In this document: piece after piece, positions 38,803-49,740 of the stretch
Layout of the letters: the number at the start of each line of letters is the position of its first letter
Position numbering within the stretch: position 1 is the first letter of the stretch
Assembly (NCBI RefSeq): GCF_004193775.1
Contig: NC_041005.1
Location: 4,776,501-4,840,500, forward strand
DNA from: Glycine soja
Taxonomy: Eukaryota > Streptophyta > Magnoliopsida > Fabales > Fabaceae
DNA length: 64,000 bases
Direction of reading: 5' to 3'
Notes under the pieces: model-generated
Told to the model about the DNA's origin: nothing
What the model saw: the letters and a program-made list of their open reading frames with translations, nothing else
The model's database searches: none
Position numbers and translations under genes: made by a program

Positions 38803-39841
38803 ATGGCTTCCAAGCTCTGCGACTCATGCAAATCCGCCACTGCTACCTTGTACTGCCGCCCTGACGCCGCGTTCCTCTGCGGCGCCTGCGATTCTAAGGT
38901 CCACGCCGCCAACAAGCTCGCGTCGCGCCACCCGCGCGTGGCGCTCTGCGAGGTGTGCGAGCAGGCCCCGGCGCACGTAACCTGCAAGGCTGATGCCGCC
39001 GCGCTCTGCCTTGCCTGCGACCGCGACATCCACTCCGCCAACCCCCTCGCCAGCCGCCACGAGCGCATCCCCGTCTCACCGTTCTTCGAGTCCGTACACT
39101 CCGTCAAGGCCTCCTCGCCGATCAACTTCCTAGATGACCACCGCTTCTTCTCCGACGCCGATGCTGACGTCAGCACCGAGGAGGCCGAGGCCGCCTCCTG
39201 GCTGCTTCCTAATCCGAAGACAGATCTAAATTCCTCTCAGTACTTGTTCTCCGAAACCGAGCCGGTTCCTTACATAGATCTGGATTATGCTGCCGTGGAT
39301 CCTAAGGCGGAGCAGAAAAGCTCCGCCACCGCCGACGGCGTCGTTCCCGTGCAGAGCAACTTCGAGCCATTCGCCTACGGTTACAAGTACAATACCACTC
39401 TCTCACAGTCTCAGATGAGCCAGAGTGTAAGTCTTAAGAACGATCTCTCACTGTTGTTTACTTGTTTTCCTTTTTATTTTTTCGGAATCGATCAACGCTT
39501 AACCTAAATTTGTTTGTTCTTGTGATTTTTTTTAGGTATCGTCGTCGTCGATGGAGGTTGGAGTCGTGCCGGACGGGAACACAATGTCGGAGACATCGAA
39601 CTGCAGCTACAGCAAGGTGCCTCCGGTGACGGTGACGGTGACGGCGCAGTTCTCGGCGGCGGATAGGGAGGCGAGAGTGTTGAGGTACAGGGAGAAGAGG
39701 AAGAACCGTAAGTTCGAGAAGACGATTCGTTACGCATCGAGAAAAGCATATGCGGAGGCGAGGCCAAGGATCAAAGGGAGGTTTGCGAAACGCACTGACC
39801 CGGACCCTCTGGCTGGATACGGCGTCGTTCCGTCGTGTTGA
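38803..39841 (+). CDS. COL: CONSTANS-like transcription factor with two B-boxes and a CCT domain
   Basis: Two exons, 38803-39426 and 39536-39841, joined across a 109-base GT/AG intron, give 309 aa. B-box 1 has ligands C6, C9, C18, D21, C26, C29, H34 and H43; B-box 2 starts at C49/C52 and ends at about residue 91. The acidic middle part is followed by a CCT domain at about 252-294 (begins [19 protein letters not shown], ends [11 protein letters not shown]). The C-terminus GYGVVPSC carries a VP pair of the kind used by COL proteins to bind the ubiquitin ligase COP1. Two B-boxes, one intron and the overall layout place it in the COL3/COL4/COL5 branch, which controls flowering, light growth and stress responses. 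Exon 1 is strongly GC-rich compared with its surroundings. The frame is open back to 38533, but the ATG in ccATGGctt starts exactly where family members start. Confidence 0.96.
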
Positions 39842-40858
39842 TTTCGCTATGATGTTAATCATATATATCATTATATGAATATGAATGATGCTGTTGTTTT
39901 TGCTGTATATACACTATGCTCTTTTCTTTTTTGTTTGAATTATGCAATGTAAAGTTGCAAAAACACATTTGTGATAGATTTTGTAGTTTGTTGGATGTTT
40001 TTGGATGAATTTTGACAGCTTTTAGGGAACGATGCTAATAGCACCTCGTTTTCGGTTATGACTGCGTTCAGATCTAGCTTATGAAAGCCTGGCAATGTTG
40101 ATGTTGGCATGACGTGATTAAGATATTTTTTAATCATAGATTATATTTAATCATATCTTTGATATTTGTAAACAGTATTAACCCTCACTGTAGACTGAGC
40201 TGTCCCGCGCTGTATGTTTGGTGAGTAAATATAGCAGAGGAGCGTATTTCGACTTTCGCGGCCTCATAAAGAGCATGCGTATGTTTAAGAACAAGATAAG
40301 TACATCAGTTTTTTTTTTGTAAGAATCAACAAATAAAATGTTTTTTTTGTATTGTATTAATGTTTATGAGTAATATCATCATGTAAAAAAAAAAATTTGA
40401 GTTATTTTTTATGAAGATATGTTTATACTATATATTTAAATACGCGAGTAATATTTTATGATATCATGTGATGAATTTTTTTGAGCTACTTTTTACATAT
40501 TAAATTCTAAAATTATATCCAAAACATGTTTCGATATATTAGGGTTCTTTTTTAATCTGGCCACTCCAGTGATGCTTCCTTCTGTCCATTGAAACTAACT
40601 AGATACCGTATGCTTATTTATTCTTTAGTGAATCATTCAACTAACGGTCTGCAAAACAATAAATTCTTACTTTTCATTAAACGTGGCTTTGGAACATATT
40701 TTAGACTAATATGTTCTTCAAAGGTGTTCTTGAAAGCTATATTACCTATTGTCATTTTTATAGGAATCTTTTAATAAAATTGTTTATCTTATTCTTTTAC
40801 TAGTAAAAAGTGTATTGAAAATAATGTGTCGGGAAATATTTGCACTTCTTACACATTT

Positions 40859-41579
40859 AAGTTATATTTGATTAAATATTACGGTTAATTTTTTTTATTA
40901 GCTGAAAATTTTGTTTAAATGTTTAGTAAATAATTTTAAAAAAAAATTTATGTGTAATAAAATTAGTTGAAAAATGAAAAATTAGTTTATTAAATTATAA
41001 GTATTTGACAAAACTAGTTGTATTGAGATAGTTGAAAAAGTGTAAAATGAAAGAAAAATAATAAAATCATGATTTATTTAAAAAGATAATTAAGAAATTG
41101 GATAAATATGTTGAGAATAAAAGTAAAAAAATATAAAAAAAATAGAGCTTAGAAGTTAGTTTTTTTTTTTTTAAAATATTACTCGTAGCACTTCAGAAAA
41201 CGTCAAAAGCTATTGAAAAAAAGCTTGTGTACAGCAGTCAAACAAATTTTTTTAATTAGTAAAAAATTTAAAAATTAACTGAAATGTCTTGTCGAACACA
41301 ACTTATTAGCTACTAGCATTTTTTGAAACGCTACTTGAAATAATATTTTTTAAAACATTAGCTTCTAGCTTTTGATATTTTTTTTTCATTTTTATCCTCA
41401 AATATAATTATCCAATTTTCTAGTTATCTTTTTTAAATAAATTATGATTTTGTTATTTTTTTTATCATTTTATACTTTTTAGCTAGTTCAATAGTTAGTT
41501 ATGCGAACACTTATAATTTAATAAAATAATTTTTCAACTTTAAACTACTTTCAGTTAGTTTTGTCCAACATAACCTAAT
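40859..41579. mobile_element. Large foldback (inverted-repeat) element
   Basis: The left half (about 40859-41215) and the right half (about 41300-41579) are reverse complements over most of their length, with mismatches. For example, left gattgaattata-type blocks such as attaaattataagtattt pair with right acacttataatttaat, left ataataaaatcatgatttat pairs with right aaattatgattttgttat, and left gtagcacttcagaaaacg pairs with the right cgctactt region. The outer ends read agttatatttgatt and, reversed, aggttatgttggac. No coding sequence is present, so it is a non-autonomous DNA transposon or snapback repeat. RNA from it would form a long hairpin. Confidence 0.7.
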
Positions 41580-41606
41580 CATTGCTCTTAAAAGTCAAGA
41601 AATATA

Positions 41607-41850
41607 CTATCCCTGTGTCCCATTATAATTGTTGCGTAAGAAAAAAATTTATTCCAAAATAATTGTCATTCTAATTTTTTAATGTAATATTAATTATCTT
41701 TTTTTCATTTATATCTCTTATAATGGTAGATAATAAAATCTATAAATATATTGATGATGATATAGGTTAATTTTATAAAATTACTATTCTCTTCCATTTT
41801 TTTCATGTGTAAAATAATCTAGAACCATAATTATCTTGGAATGAAAGGAG
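41607..41850. mobile_element. Stowaway-like MITE (Tc1/mariner type)
   Basis: The left end ctatccctgtgtccc and the reverse complement of the right end, ctcctttcattccaa, are diverged versions of the Stowaway terminal repeat CTCCCTCCGTCCC. The 244-base element is flanked on both sides by TA, the target used by this superfamily. Inner inverted similarity continues (attataattgt against gataattatgg). It sits only 27 bases right of the large foldback element. Confidence 0.75.
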
Positions 41851-42543
41851 TACAATTTTTACCGAATAAAATGATATACTTTTTATTAAAAAATTATTTA
41901 TAATCTCTAACGACTGTTGTAATAAAATTTAATAGTTGTTTTATGTAAAAATTATTAAGGAAGAATGTAAAAGGTATTTATTTGTATAAAATAAAAAGGA
42001 AAAGTTAAGAATTGATGGATAGTTATCCCACGAGTCCATCTAATTTTAATAGTCCATCTAATTTTAACAGCGTAATATGTCACCAGTTCAACTTTTTTTG
42101 TTTTGTTTTTTTAAGCTTATTTTACCACTTGTTATGTATATATACCAAAATCCTGCCCTTTATTAAGCTATATTTTAATCAAGTCTAACACTTTTCTTTC
42201 AAGTTATGCATGATAATTTATTCATTAGAATTTGTTTATTAGTGTGCATAAAAGTTGTTCATGTTAGAGAACACACCTTAAAGAGTTTTAACATTGGAGA
42301 GACCCAAAAAATCCAAGCAAGTTCTATTATGTGTTATCTAACATGATAGTGGGGGTATCACCCTTATATATGTTGTCCTTTAATAATCTCATAATCATTT
42401 CCACCTCTTATAGGGGATAGTGTATTGAGTTGTTTCACACGTATAAAAAGAGTGTCACTCTTTTGGATGCACCTTCACCAAATTTTAACAACACACACAT
42501 TAATCACCACATGTCACTGTTTTTGCCTAACTAAATAACATGC

Positions 42544-42711
42544 GGTGGCGGATCCAAAATCCTGAGTTAGTGGGTGTAAATTATAAAAAATAAAATCAGT
42601 AGGTTCAATTATATAAATATAAATAAAATAAAATATAAAAATATAAGATTTTATTTACATATTTAGTGAATTTTAAAAAATGAGGGCTGAGTCCAACGTA
42701 GGTCCGCCACT
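42544..42711. mobile_element. 168-base MITE with GTGGCGGA ends
   Basis: The left end ggtggcggatcc and the reverse complement of the right end, agtggcggacct, are inverted repeats. The element is bounded by ACATGC at 42538-42543 and 42712-42717, a perfect six-base direct duplication. If the duplication is read as eight bases (taacatgc against ctacatgc), it would fit a hAT-type origin with two mismatches. The interior is AT-rich without coding sequence. Elements with this GTGGCGGATCC end are widespread in plant genomes. Confidence 0.75.
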
Positions 42712-44720
42712 ACATGCAGTTGTACCATTTTGTTCTCTCTTGCATTCAAAATAACACGTTTCAGCACTCAAAATTTGGCACCCATAATATAAGAAACTCT
42801 TGCATTCTTATTCTCTCTTGTCCTACAACAAAATGCACACGCACACATACCTCACCACGGGTCAGACACACTATCGTGAATTCATTGACACATTTACACC
42901 AACAACCTCCTCACGTTGCGCCAAGGGCTAGGTCCCCCTGCGACACCACCAACACAAAGGATCGCTAGCTCAACTTTCATTTTCCTTTTTCTTTTTAGTT
43001 TTCATTTATTTTATTGCGGATTAAGATTAATTAGGTTAATAATTTAGTTGGGCTTGCTCCAGTAATAACGCTGAACATTTACTTGAGCTTGTGGGTCATT
43101 TAGTGGATGTGTTTAGGTCATTTTATTAGGTCTTATAGAATTCAAATTAAGCGGACTTTCGTCATTGTTAAGGTTAATCAAAGGTTTTGCTTAATTACTT
43201 TCATAAAAAAAATTGCAAAAAATGGAAAAGTAGAATATAAAAAGTGGATTTCTGATAGATTGTGTGGTGTGAGATTTTTTGGCTGATTTGATCGTGAAGT
43301 ACCTTTACAGGTATCTTCACCATTACTCGTGCAAAATGGATTTGAGGAATTTAGATTGATCCCTCTCATTTCAAGACTATTCATATATGAATTTAGATTG
43401 TCGTATTAATTAGTAAAATTAGTGTAGCGTTTGAAACTCAAGAAAGTAAAGAGTTTGTGTCCAAGAAAATGAGACCATAATTATTAAACGTAAAAAGGGA
43501 AAGTTGGGCTGCATCGTGCTTTGATTTATTCCTTAAAATTTTAGATGTCTTAAAATTCAACCAAATCTCTCACTATTGGATTGCTTATTTCGAAATAAGC
43601 CTGGCATCTTCTAAATGCTACCAGAACGTTCTTCAAACTTCATGCAACTATGTTATTAATAAGAACTTTCCATTTTTTTCCTGTCACAAGAGATTCCCAT
43701 AGCATTTGGTTTTTCAGGCAGAATAATAGAAAAGCCCAAGAGCCCAAAAGAATTTACTTGTTCCGAAGCAAAATGACCTTGTAAAGGACAATGCCATAAT
43801 TGGAAAAGGACATGACTATTTTGTGCATGCAATTGCCATTGCATGAGGATAATAAATTGCTAGTGGTTTTGAAAGGAGAGGAGGAGAAAAGCTATAAGAA
43901 TTTGCAACTTCCTAACCTTAAAAAGGAGAGTTCAAGAGAGGATTAGGAGTTAGCAAATCATGACAGAATATTGAAGAAGGGTAAAAGGAGAATGTTTAAA
44001 CTAAACCAATAACATTGAGTGGTGGCGAATTCAAGAATTACAATTGTGTAAAAAGCTCAAGCGTACCATTGACTTCCTATGAGAAACAAAAGGAAAGAGG
44101 GAAAAAAAATCGGAAAGGTGAGAGAGTCAAACTGAAATTTCAGAACTAATGGTTATTAATTATGTTGAGCCTATGGGTTTGTCTGATGGGCTAGCTTTGT
44201 TATGGAATAAATCAAATGATCAATGAATGTGGAGGTTATTTTTTCTTGTTCCGTCGGCTAACTGCATTCAAGCAGGCCTATGTTTGATAATTGAACCATA
44301 TATTCATTTATGGAAGTCCACATTTCAAAAATAAAAGGGTTTCTATGGGACGGAGTAGCTACTTAATTTTCAAACCGATAAGGAGATACCACAATTATTG
44401 TAACGAGAGAAATTCAGAGATATATATGTGTGAGATTGTATAATTCAAATGACTTAAAGAAATGAATTAATATTACATATATCAACAATTTTCACTAATT
44501 AAAACAAAAATCCATAGGATCCTAATTCCCGCGGTAGGAAATTTAATACATTTACTTAGTCCACTAATTATGACAGTTGGATGGACATCTTATCTCGTAA
44601 ATCAAATTGAAGATATACATATAAAATTTAAACTGTATGATCCTCATCCAACTATATAAGCTACGCAGAGCAGGCGCATGGGTCATGAAAATAAAAGCTC
44701 ATTTTTTATATTGACCGGCG

Positions 44721-45500
44721 CTTTAGCAAACAGGCTCTTGCTTATTACTAATTATACCCTCTTAATCCTATTTCTACACCCCTCTTCACTCACACTCATC
44801 CTCATTCTCACCTTCTTCTCCCTAAATCCTCCGTTTCTACATCCTCGTCACCACGCACAATAATAGCTTCTCCCTCATCACAAAGTTTGCCTCTCCCCTA
44901 GCTTGGTCGTCATTACCCTCCTCTCCGCCCTTATTGTCGGCTTTGGCACTACCTACGCTATGCCCTTCACAGTCGATCCCACACCTAAAGAAATTCAAAA
45001 AAACACAAAACAACCTCAACGTAGTGGAAAAGAGGAGCAAGAAGTAGTATTATTTCTTTTTGTTTCATGTTTTTCCCTTGTGTAATGCATCAAAAGAAAT
45101 CCTAAGTCTAGATCGAAAAAGAAACAATGACGTCTCTTTCGATTTCAACCACCATCCGACCACCCACTCCCAACCATAACTCCGAACCCAAAACCAAGAT
45201 GTTCTTCTCTCTCCAACCACTATCCTCCTCGACCGACCAACCTTTACAAAAGACTCTCCCTCACCCAACCCCTCCTCGAATTCGTTGGAACGAAGAAGTG
45301 ACCTACGTTTAGAAACGGGGGAAAGAGGATGTAGGGAGAAGATGAAAACGAGGATGATGATGATGAGGAGGAGGATGAGTGTGAGTGAAGAGGGGGTGCA
45401 GAAACACGGCTAAAATGGTATAATTGGTAACAAAAAATTTAACGACAAGAAAAAGGTTAACTTAGCAAACAGAGAGATGTATTTAGCAAGAGCTCCGGCT
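44721..45500. mobile_element. Foldback element with about 100-base inverted arms and a GC-richer core
   Basis: The left arm (44745-44843) and right arm (about 45318-45430, inverted) share long blocks, including a perfect cctcttcactcacactcatc and the nearby ccgtttcta. Outside them, ccggcgcttt-agcaaac on the left and, reversed, ccggagctcttgctaaat on the right may be the true ends. The core between the arms (about 44850-45310) is clearly less AT-rich than flanking DNA. It has open frames of 60-67 codons on both strands, but no motif I recognise. It could be a MITE or a Pack-type element carrying a captured gene piece. Confidence 0.6.
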
Positions 45501-48500
45501 CCATCCTCCAATTTTGCTATCAACACCAATTGGACCAAATTAAATTAGGGTGACCCGTATTCACCTCTACTTGTTAGCAAAATACATGCATATGTATATA
45601 ACTAGTATAATTTATTAAATGGTGAAAAGTGGGTGCAACAAATCAATAGTTTGGATGAAAAAAAGAGAACAGTTCGATGGAGCGAATGAGACTAAACAAA
45701 GTAATTAATAACTTTGCAAACTCTAATCAATTTTAAAGAAACTTAATCAACCACGTGTAATAATTGACAATAATTGTAGGTCTAGCTAGCATACAAAATT
45801 GGGTATGAAATTGAAGTTTAAAATTGAAATAGGTCCTTAGATTTGTTATACGAATGTTTGGAAGTCCTTTTAGAATTGGAATCACAATTCTAATTTCCAA
45901 TTTTCTAATTTCTAATCTCTACCTTTTAAATCACAACTTCTTACCTCACTATATATATGACCATTTAAAAACAATTATCCATTTTGTCTAAATTTCATTT
46001 ATTTGGGACGGGAATAAAAACAATTTTTTTTTTTTTATCGATGTGAAGTTTTAGCCATTGTTTCAGCTAATTACAGAAAAATTAATCTCTTAGCTTTGAT
46101 TTAATGTGCAAGTAAAACATATATACGAGCTTGAGTTTTTTTTTTCATTTGAGTTGTTTATTAAATGTTTATGCCGAACAAAAATATTTAGAAGCATGGC
46201 TTACTTAAGCACAAAGGTTATTTTAATAGGTAATTAAGTATTCAAAACGCTAAAAAGAAAAAGATTAGATAATTGTTACGCATTTTAAATAGTATGTGTT
46301 CTTAATCTTTTTCCAAAAAAGAAATGTTTTGATATTAGTTAGGAATACTTGGCTTGTATCCTAGTATTAATAAAAAAAGTCAAAGATATAAATAAATCAA
46401 TTTAGATGATAATGTTAATAATTTATGCCTACTACCTAGCTTATTAAGTTGACTTAAAATTTATAATGGTTTTCCAGCTATTCAGAAAGTAATATGAAAA
46501 TCATGACTTAATATAATATTCACTTTCTTGTCTAGTACATCACTTGATAAGCAAGGCATGAATACATGATACATTTTTTAGTATACATGAAAGTTGACAT
46601 GCAAATTTATTCCTATTATAATTGCAAGTATTAAACCAAAAAAGGTAGAGAACTAATATATGTTCTACTCCATATAAAGCTTCGGATTGCCTTGTAATTT
46701 TGTTCATTAATTCATCCTTCAAAGCTCTCTATTAGCAAGTACTACTCTTGACTCACCTCTCCATGCATGTCTCTTTCCCCTTCCGCAACACGAAGATCAA
46801 CATATTTTTTTTCTCTTTTTTTCTTGTTTGTTGCATTTTATTTTGCTTTGCATTACTTATTATCGTGGAGATGATGACAATGAAGATTACACTTTGGTTC
46901 TCTCTCGTGCGTAAGAGCATAAGTTGCTTTGTCGACGAAATGTTTTCTGAGTCCATCTCCTATCACTTCATTTCATGCATTTAAGCATATATATCCCTTT
47001 CAACTCGAAGTAAGTGACATTTTAATTCGTATTCTCTATTCGATGGAGTATGCTAATTCACACCTGAGCATATATATTCTCTTGTTGGATAGGATAACAT
47101 GCGTACGTGTTATCACATGCGTACAATTTATTTTTCTTTTATTGAATGCCATATATTAAGTTCATTCTCTTTATTTCCTTATTTAACTAAATCCTAAGTC
47201 CAATCTTTAGCAATTTTTGGTGTGCAATGTTTAGCAATTTAAGAAAAGAATTTTCTTCTTAATTTGTTTCAAGTCGTTTTGTGATTCATGTTCTACGTCA
47301 CGATATCCTTACAACATGCATGCTTACCATTATCTAAAGCAGCTTTATTAAAAGCAAGACAATCTATGATGCATAGACGCCATGAGTTTGACATGCACAG
47401 CACATTAACTTTCCGAACTTATGCCAGTTCAGGTGGAACTTTTTCTTTTTTTTAAACATTATAATCATCATTTTTAAAGAAAAAAAGGACATACATAAAA
47501 AAATTGATGCATGCATGATTTGTTAATGTTGGAGTGTAGGAGTTAATGAAAATTTGTAAATTCAGGCAGTCACTGATACACGTAATAGTCAGAGTTCTGC
47601 ATCATCCTCCTACCAATGCTTCACGTATTCCCTCCAAGCTTTCTCTCTCTCTTTTTATTTTTTATTAATGATTAATGAGCCTTATTCTTATATATTCACA
47701 AATTAATGCTTAATTCACTTGACTCTTAGTTGCCAAAACAATCTAGAATGGTTATTATATATTACAGAGAAATCGAACAAAAATGGATCAGTCAGATGCA
47801 CTCCATTGAATCTGCATGCAGCAAGTTTTGCGAAAAGAATCTTCCACAACAAACTCTTGAATGAAAATTCAAGAATATATACATATATTCGTGAACAAGT
47901 TCAGGATTCTAACTTCATTACCTCACTTTTCTTCATTATCCTCATTTCTGTTTGGAACAAAAGCATGCAGCAAAACTGTTCTTGGCAAGGAGACATGGCA
48001 ACGATCATACTTTGATTGGAAATGTAGAAGTGACCGTTGTGTTAAACATTGGACGAGTTTAAGGAGGATATGCTTGACAAACAATGACATCCTGAGGAGT
48101 AGAGCTAGGTTGATGCAAATATGCTGTTATTCTCATTTATTCTTATGATATAACTCTATTTTGAATATTTTCCACTCCTACTGCTTATTATTCTCTGTTC
48201 TATCAGATTAAAATTGTAGAGTTTGAGTGGTTGAAAGGGAAAATGCACTTGTTTGAGCGATGTATTTGAAAGAGATTATTTACAATTTTATTATTTGGAC
48301 TTATTTTGTAATACATAAGCATTTTTTTACTTAATTTTGTAATATAAGCATTAATTGTATAAATGTTTGAAAATTTTATTAAAATAGTTTACGATATATA
48401 TGTGTATAACTTATTTTCAACTTATTTTAGTAAATTCTCCAAGTTAATTAATAAAAACAACTTACAATTTATATGAAGACAATTGAACAATATCTCTCCT

Positions 48501-49740
48501 TTAATTATAGAAACAACGCTTTATATGATATAAGTACTTAACATTTATTCAATAAATGTTTGTTCAATTAAAACCTTTCGTAATAATATTTTATTTTGCT
48601 TAGAGAGAGCCTACTGTAAAAGAAAACTACAACTGTGATAAAGCAAAGAATGCTTATAATCTAATAATGTTTATAATAAATAAAGTTATCGAGTTCCTTG
48701 AGCTAGCACCAAATGTTTCTTGGGGCCGAATTAATATAAATGCGTATCATGCTTCTTTCCTTCTATTCCTTGGTTTTTCATTCATTGACTTTCTATCAGC
48801 TTATGATTCAGTGTGCTTTGAAATTCCCCCATCATGATCAATAGTTTATCGTCTGCTTCAACTAAAATTTATATTTGAGTTATGCTTCGTAATAATGTTT
48901 GGTTCAGATTTCTCTAAAAAGAAAAAAAGAAAAAACAACAGAGAAAAACAAACACAGTTAATTCTTTTTTTCTCTTCTGTTTAGTTTAAGAGAAAGTGGA
49001 AAAACATAAAAAAAAAAAAAACTTCTAAATTTTTCTTTTCTTCTTTCCACTTTCAATTCAGTTTACATTTCGAAATTCTCTCCCTTCCCCCGTCACTTTA
49101 TACCCAACCAAACGTAAGTGTTGGAATTTTCTTAAATGAATTCAACCATTAAACCCTTCTCGTGCCTTTCACACCTTCTCCCACTTTCTGATTCTCCCAG
49201 TCGTTGACTTGTTTCGTAAATCAGTCTTTGCCATCATAATCATTATAATTTATTTATTTTTTTGCCATGATTACATTACAAATCGTATATAATATTGTAC
49301 ACGACAAATGGACTCACATCTATATTTCACGTCCATCCAAATTCTAAAGTTAGTTTTAACATCACAAGCGGATAAACACAATTACACATAGCTTCAAGTG
49401 GGGGAAAAAAAATCAGTGTTCCTTATATTTATATATTACACTTAATACAAGCCACAATTCACAATAGACAAATAGTACTGAATAAACTAATAACCCTAAG
49501 GAAATTAAATGGACTAATAAAAGAACCATGTTTACATGCAGAGCAGGTGCAATGAGAACTCTGGTCACACTCCTTACATACATTTCCTAGCTAACAAATA
49601 ATGAATAGTTTTATGCAAGAGGACCATAAATTCTTGCATGACGTAGTACAACACAACTACTAGATTGCTTATCAGGAACCCAACTATAAACCGATTTTTA
49701 CCAAGTCTCAGCATCTTTTGGATCCACAACTCACCTATAC

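Larger units (their letters stand above)
39842..49740. other. Large intergenic region, mostly AT-rich and transposon-derived
   Basis: After the probable 3' untranslated region of the CONSTANS-like gene there is no recognisable gene for about 9.9 kb. The stretch 40.8-45.5 kb is a cluster of inverted-repeat elements (listed separately). The remainder has short open frames without motifs (for example 46748-46984 and 47719-48148). The last few hundred bases (about 49400-49740) are probably the 3' untranslated region of the phosphatase gene read from the minus strand. Confidence 0.55.

Noticed and set aside
38718..39176. Long minus-strand open frames over the COL exon
   Set aside because: They are shadows of the GC-rich COL coding exon; the encoded sequence has no domain and the plus strand has clear zinc-binding residues.
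43656..43844. Minus-strand frame with LWHCPLQGHFASEQ, faintly like the copia GAG-pre-integrase motif
   Set aside because: The match is a few residues only, the flanks show no integrase sequence, and chance is likely.
47719..48148. Two overlapping open frames of about 95 codons
   Set aside because: They lack any conserved motif and overlap in different frames in AT-rich sequence.
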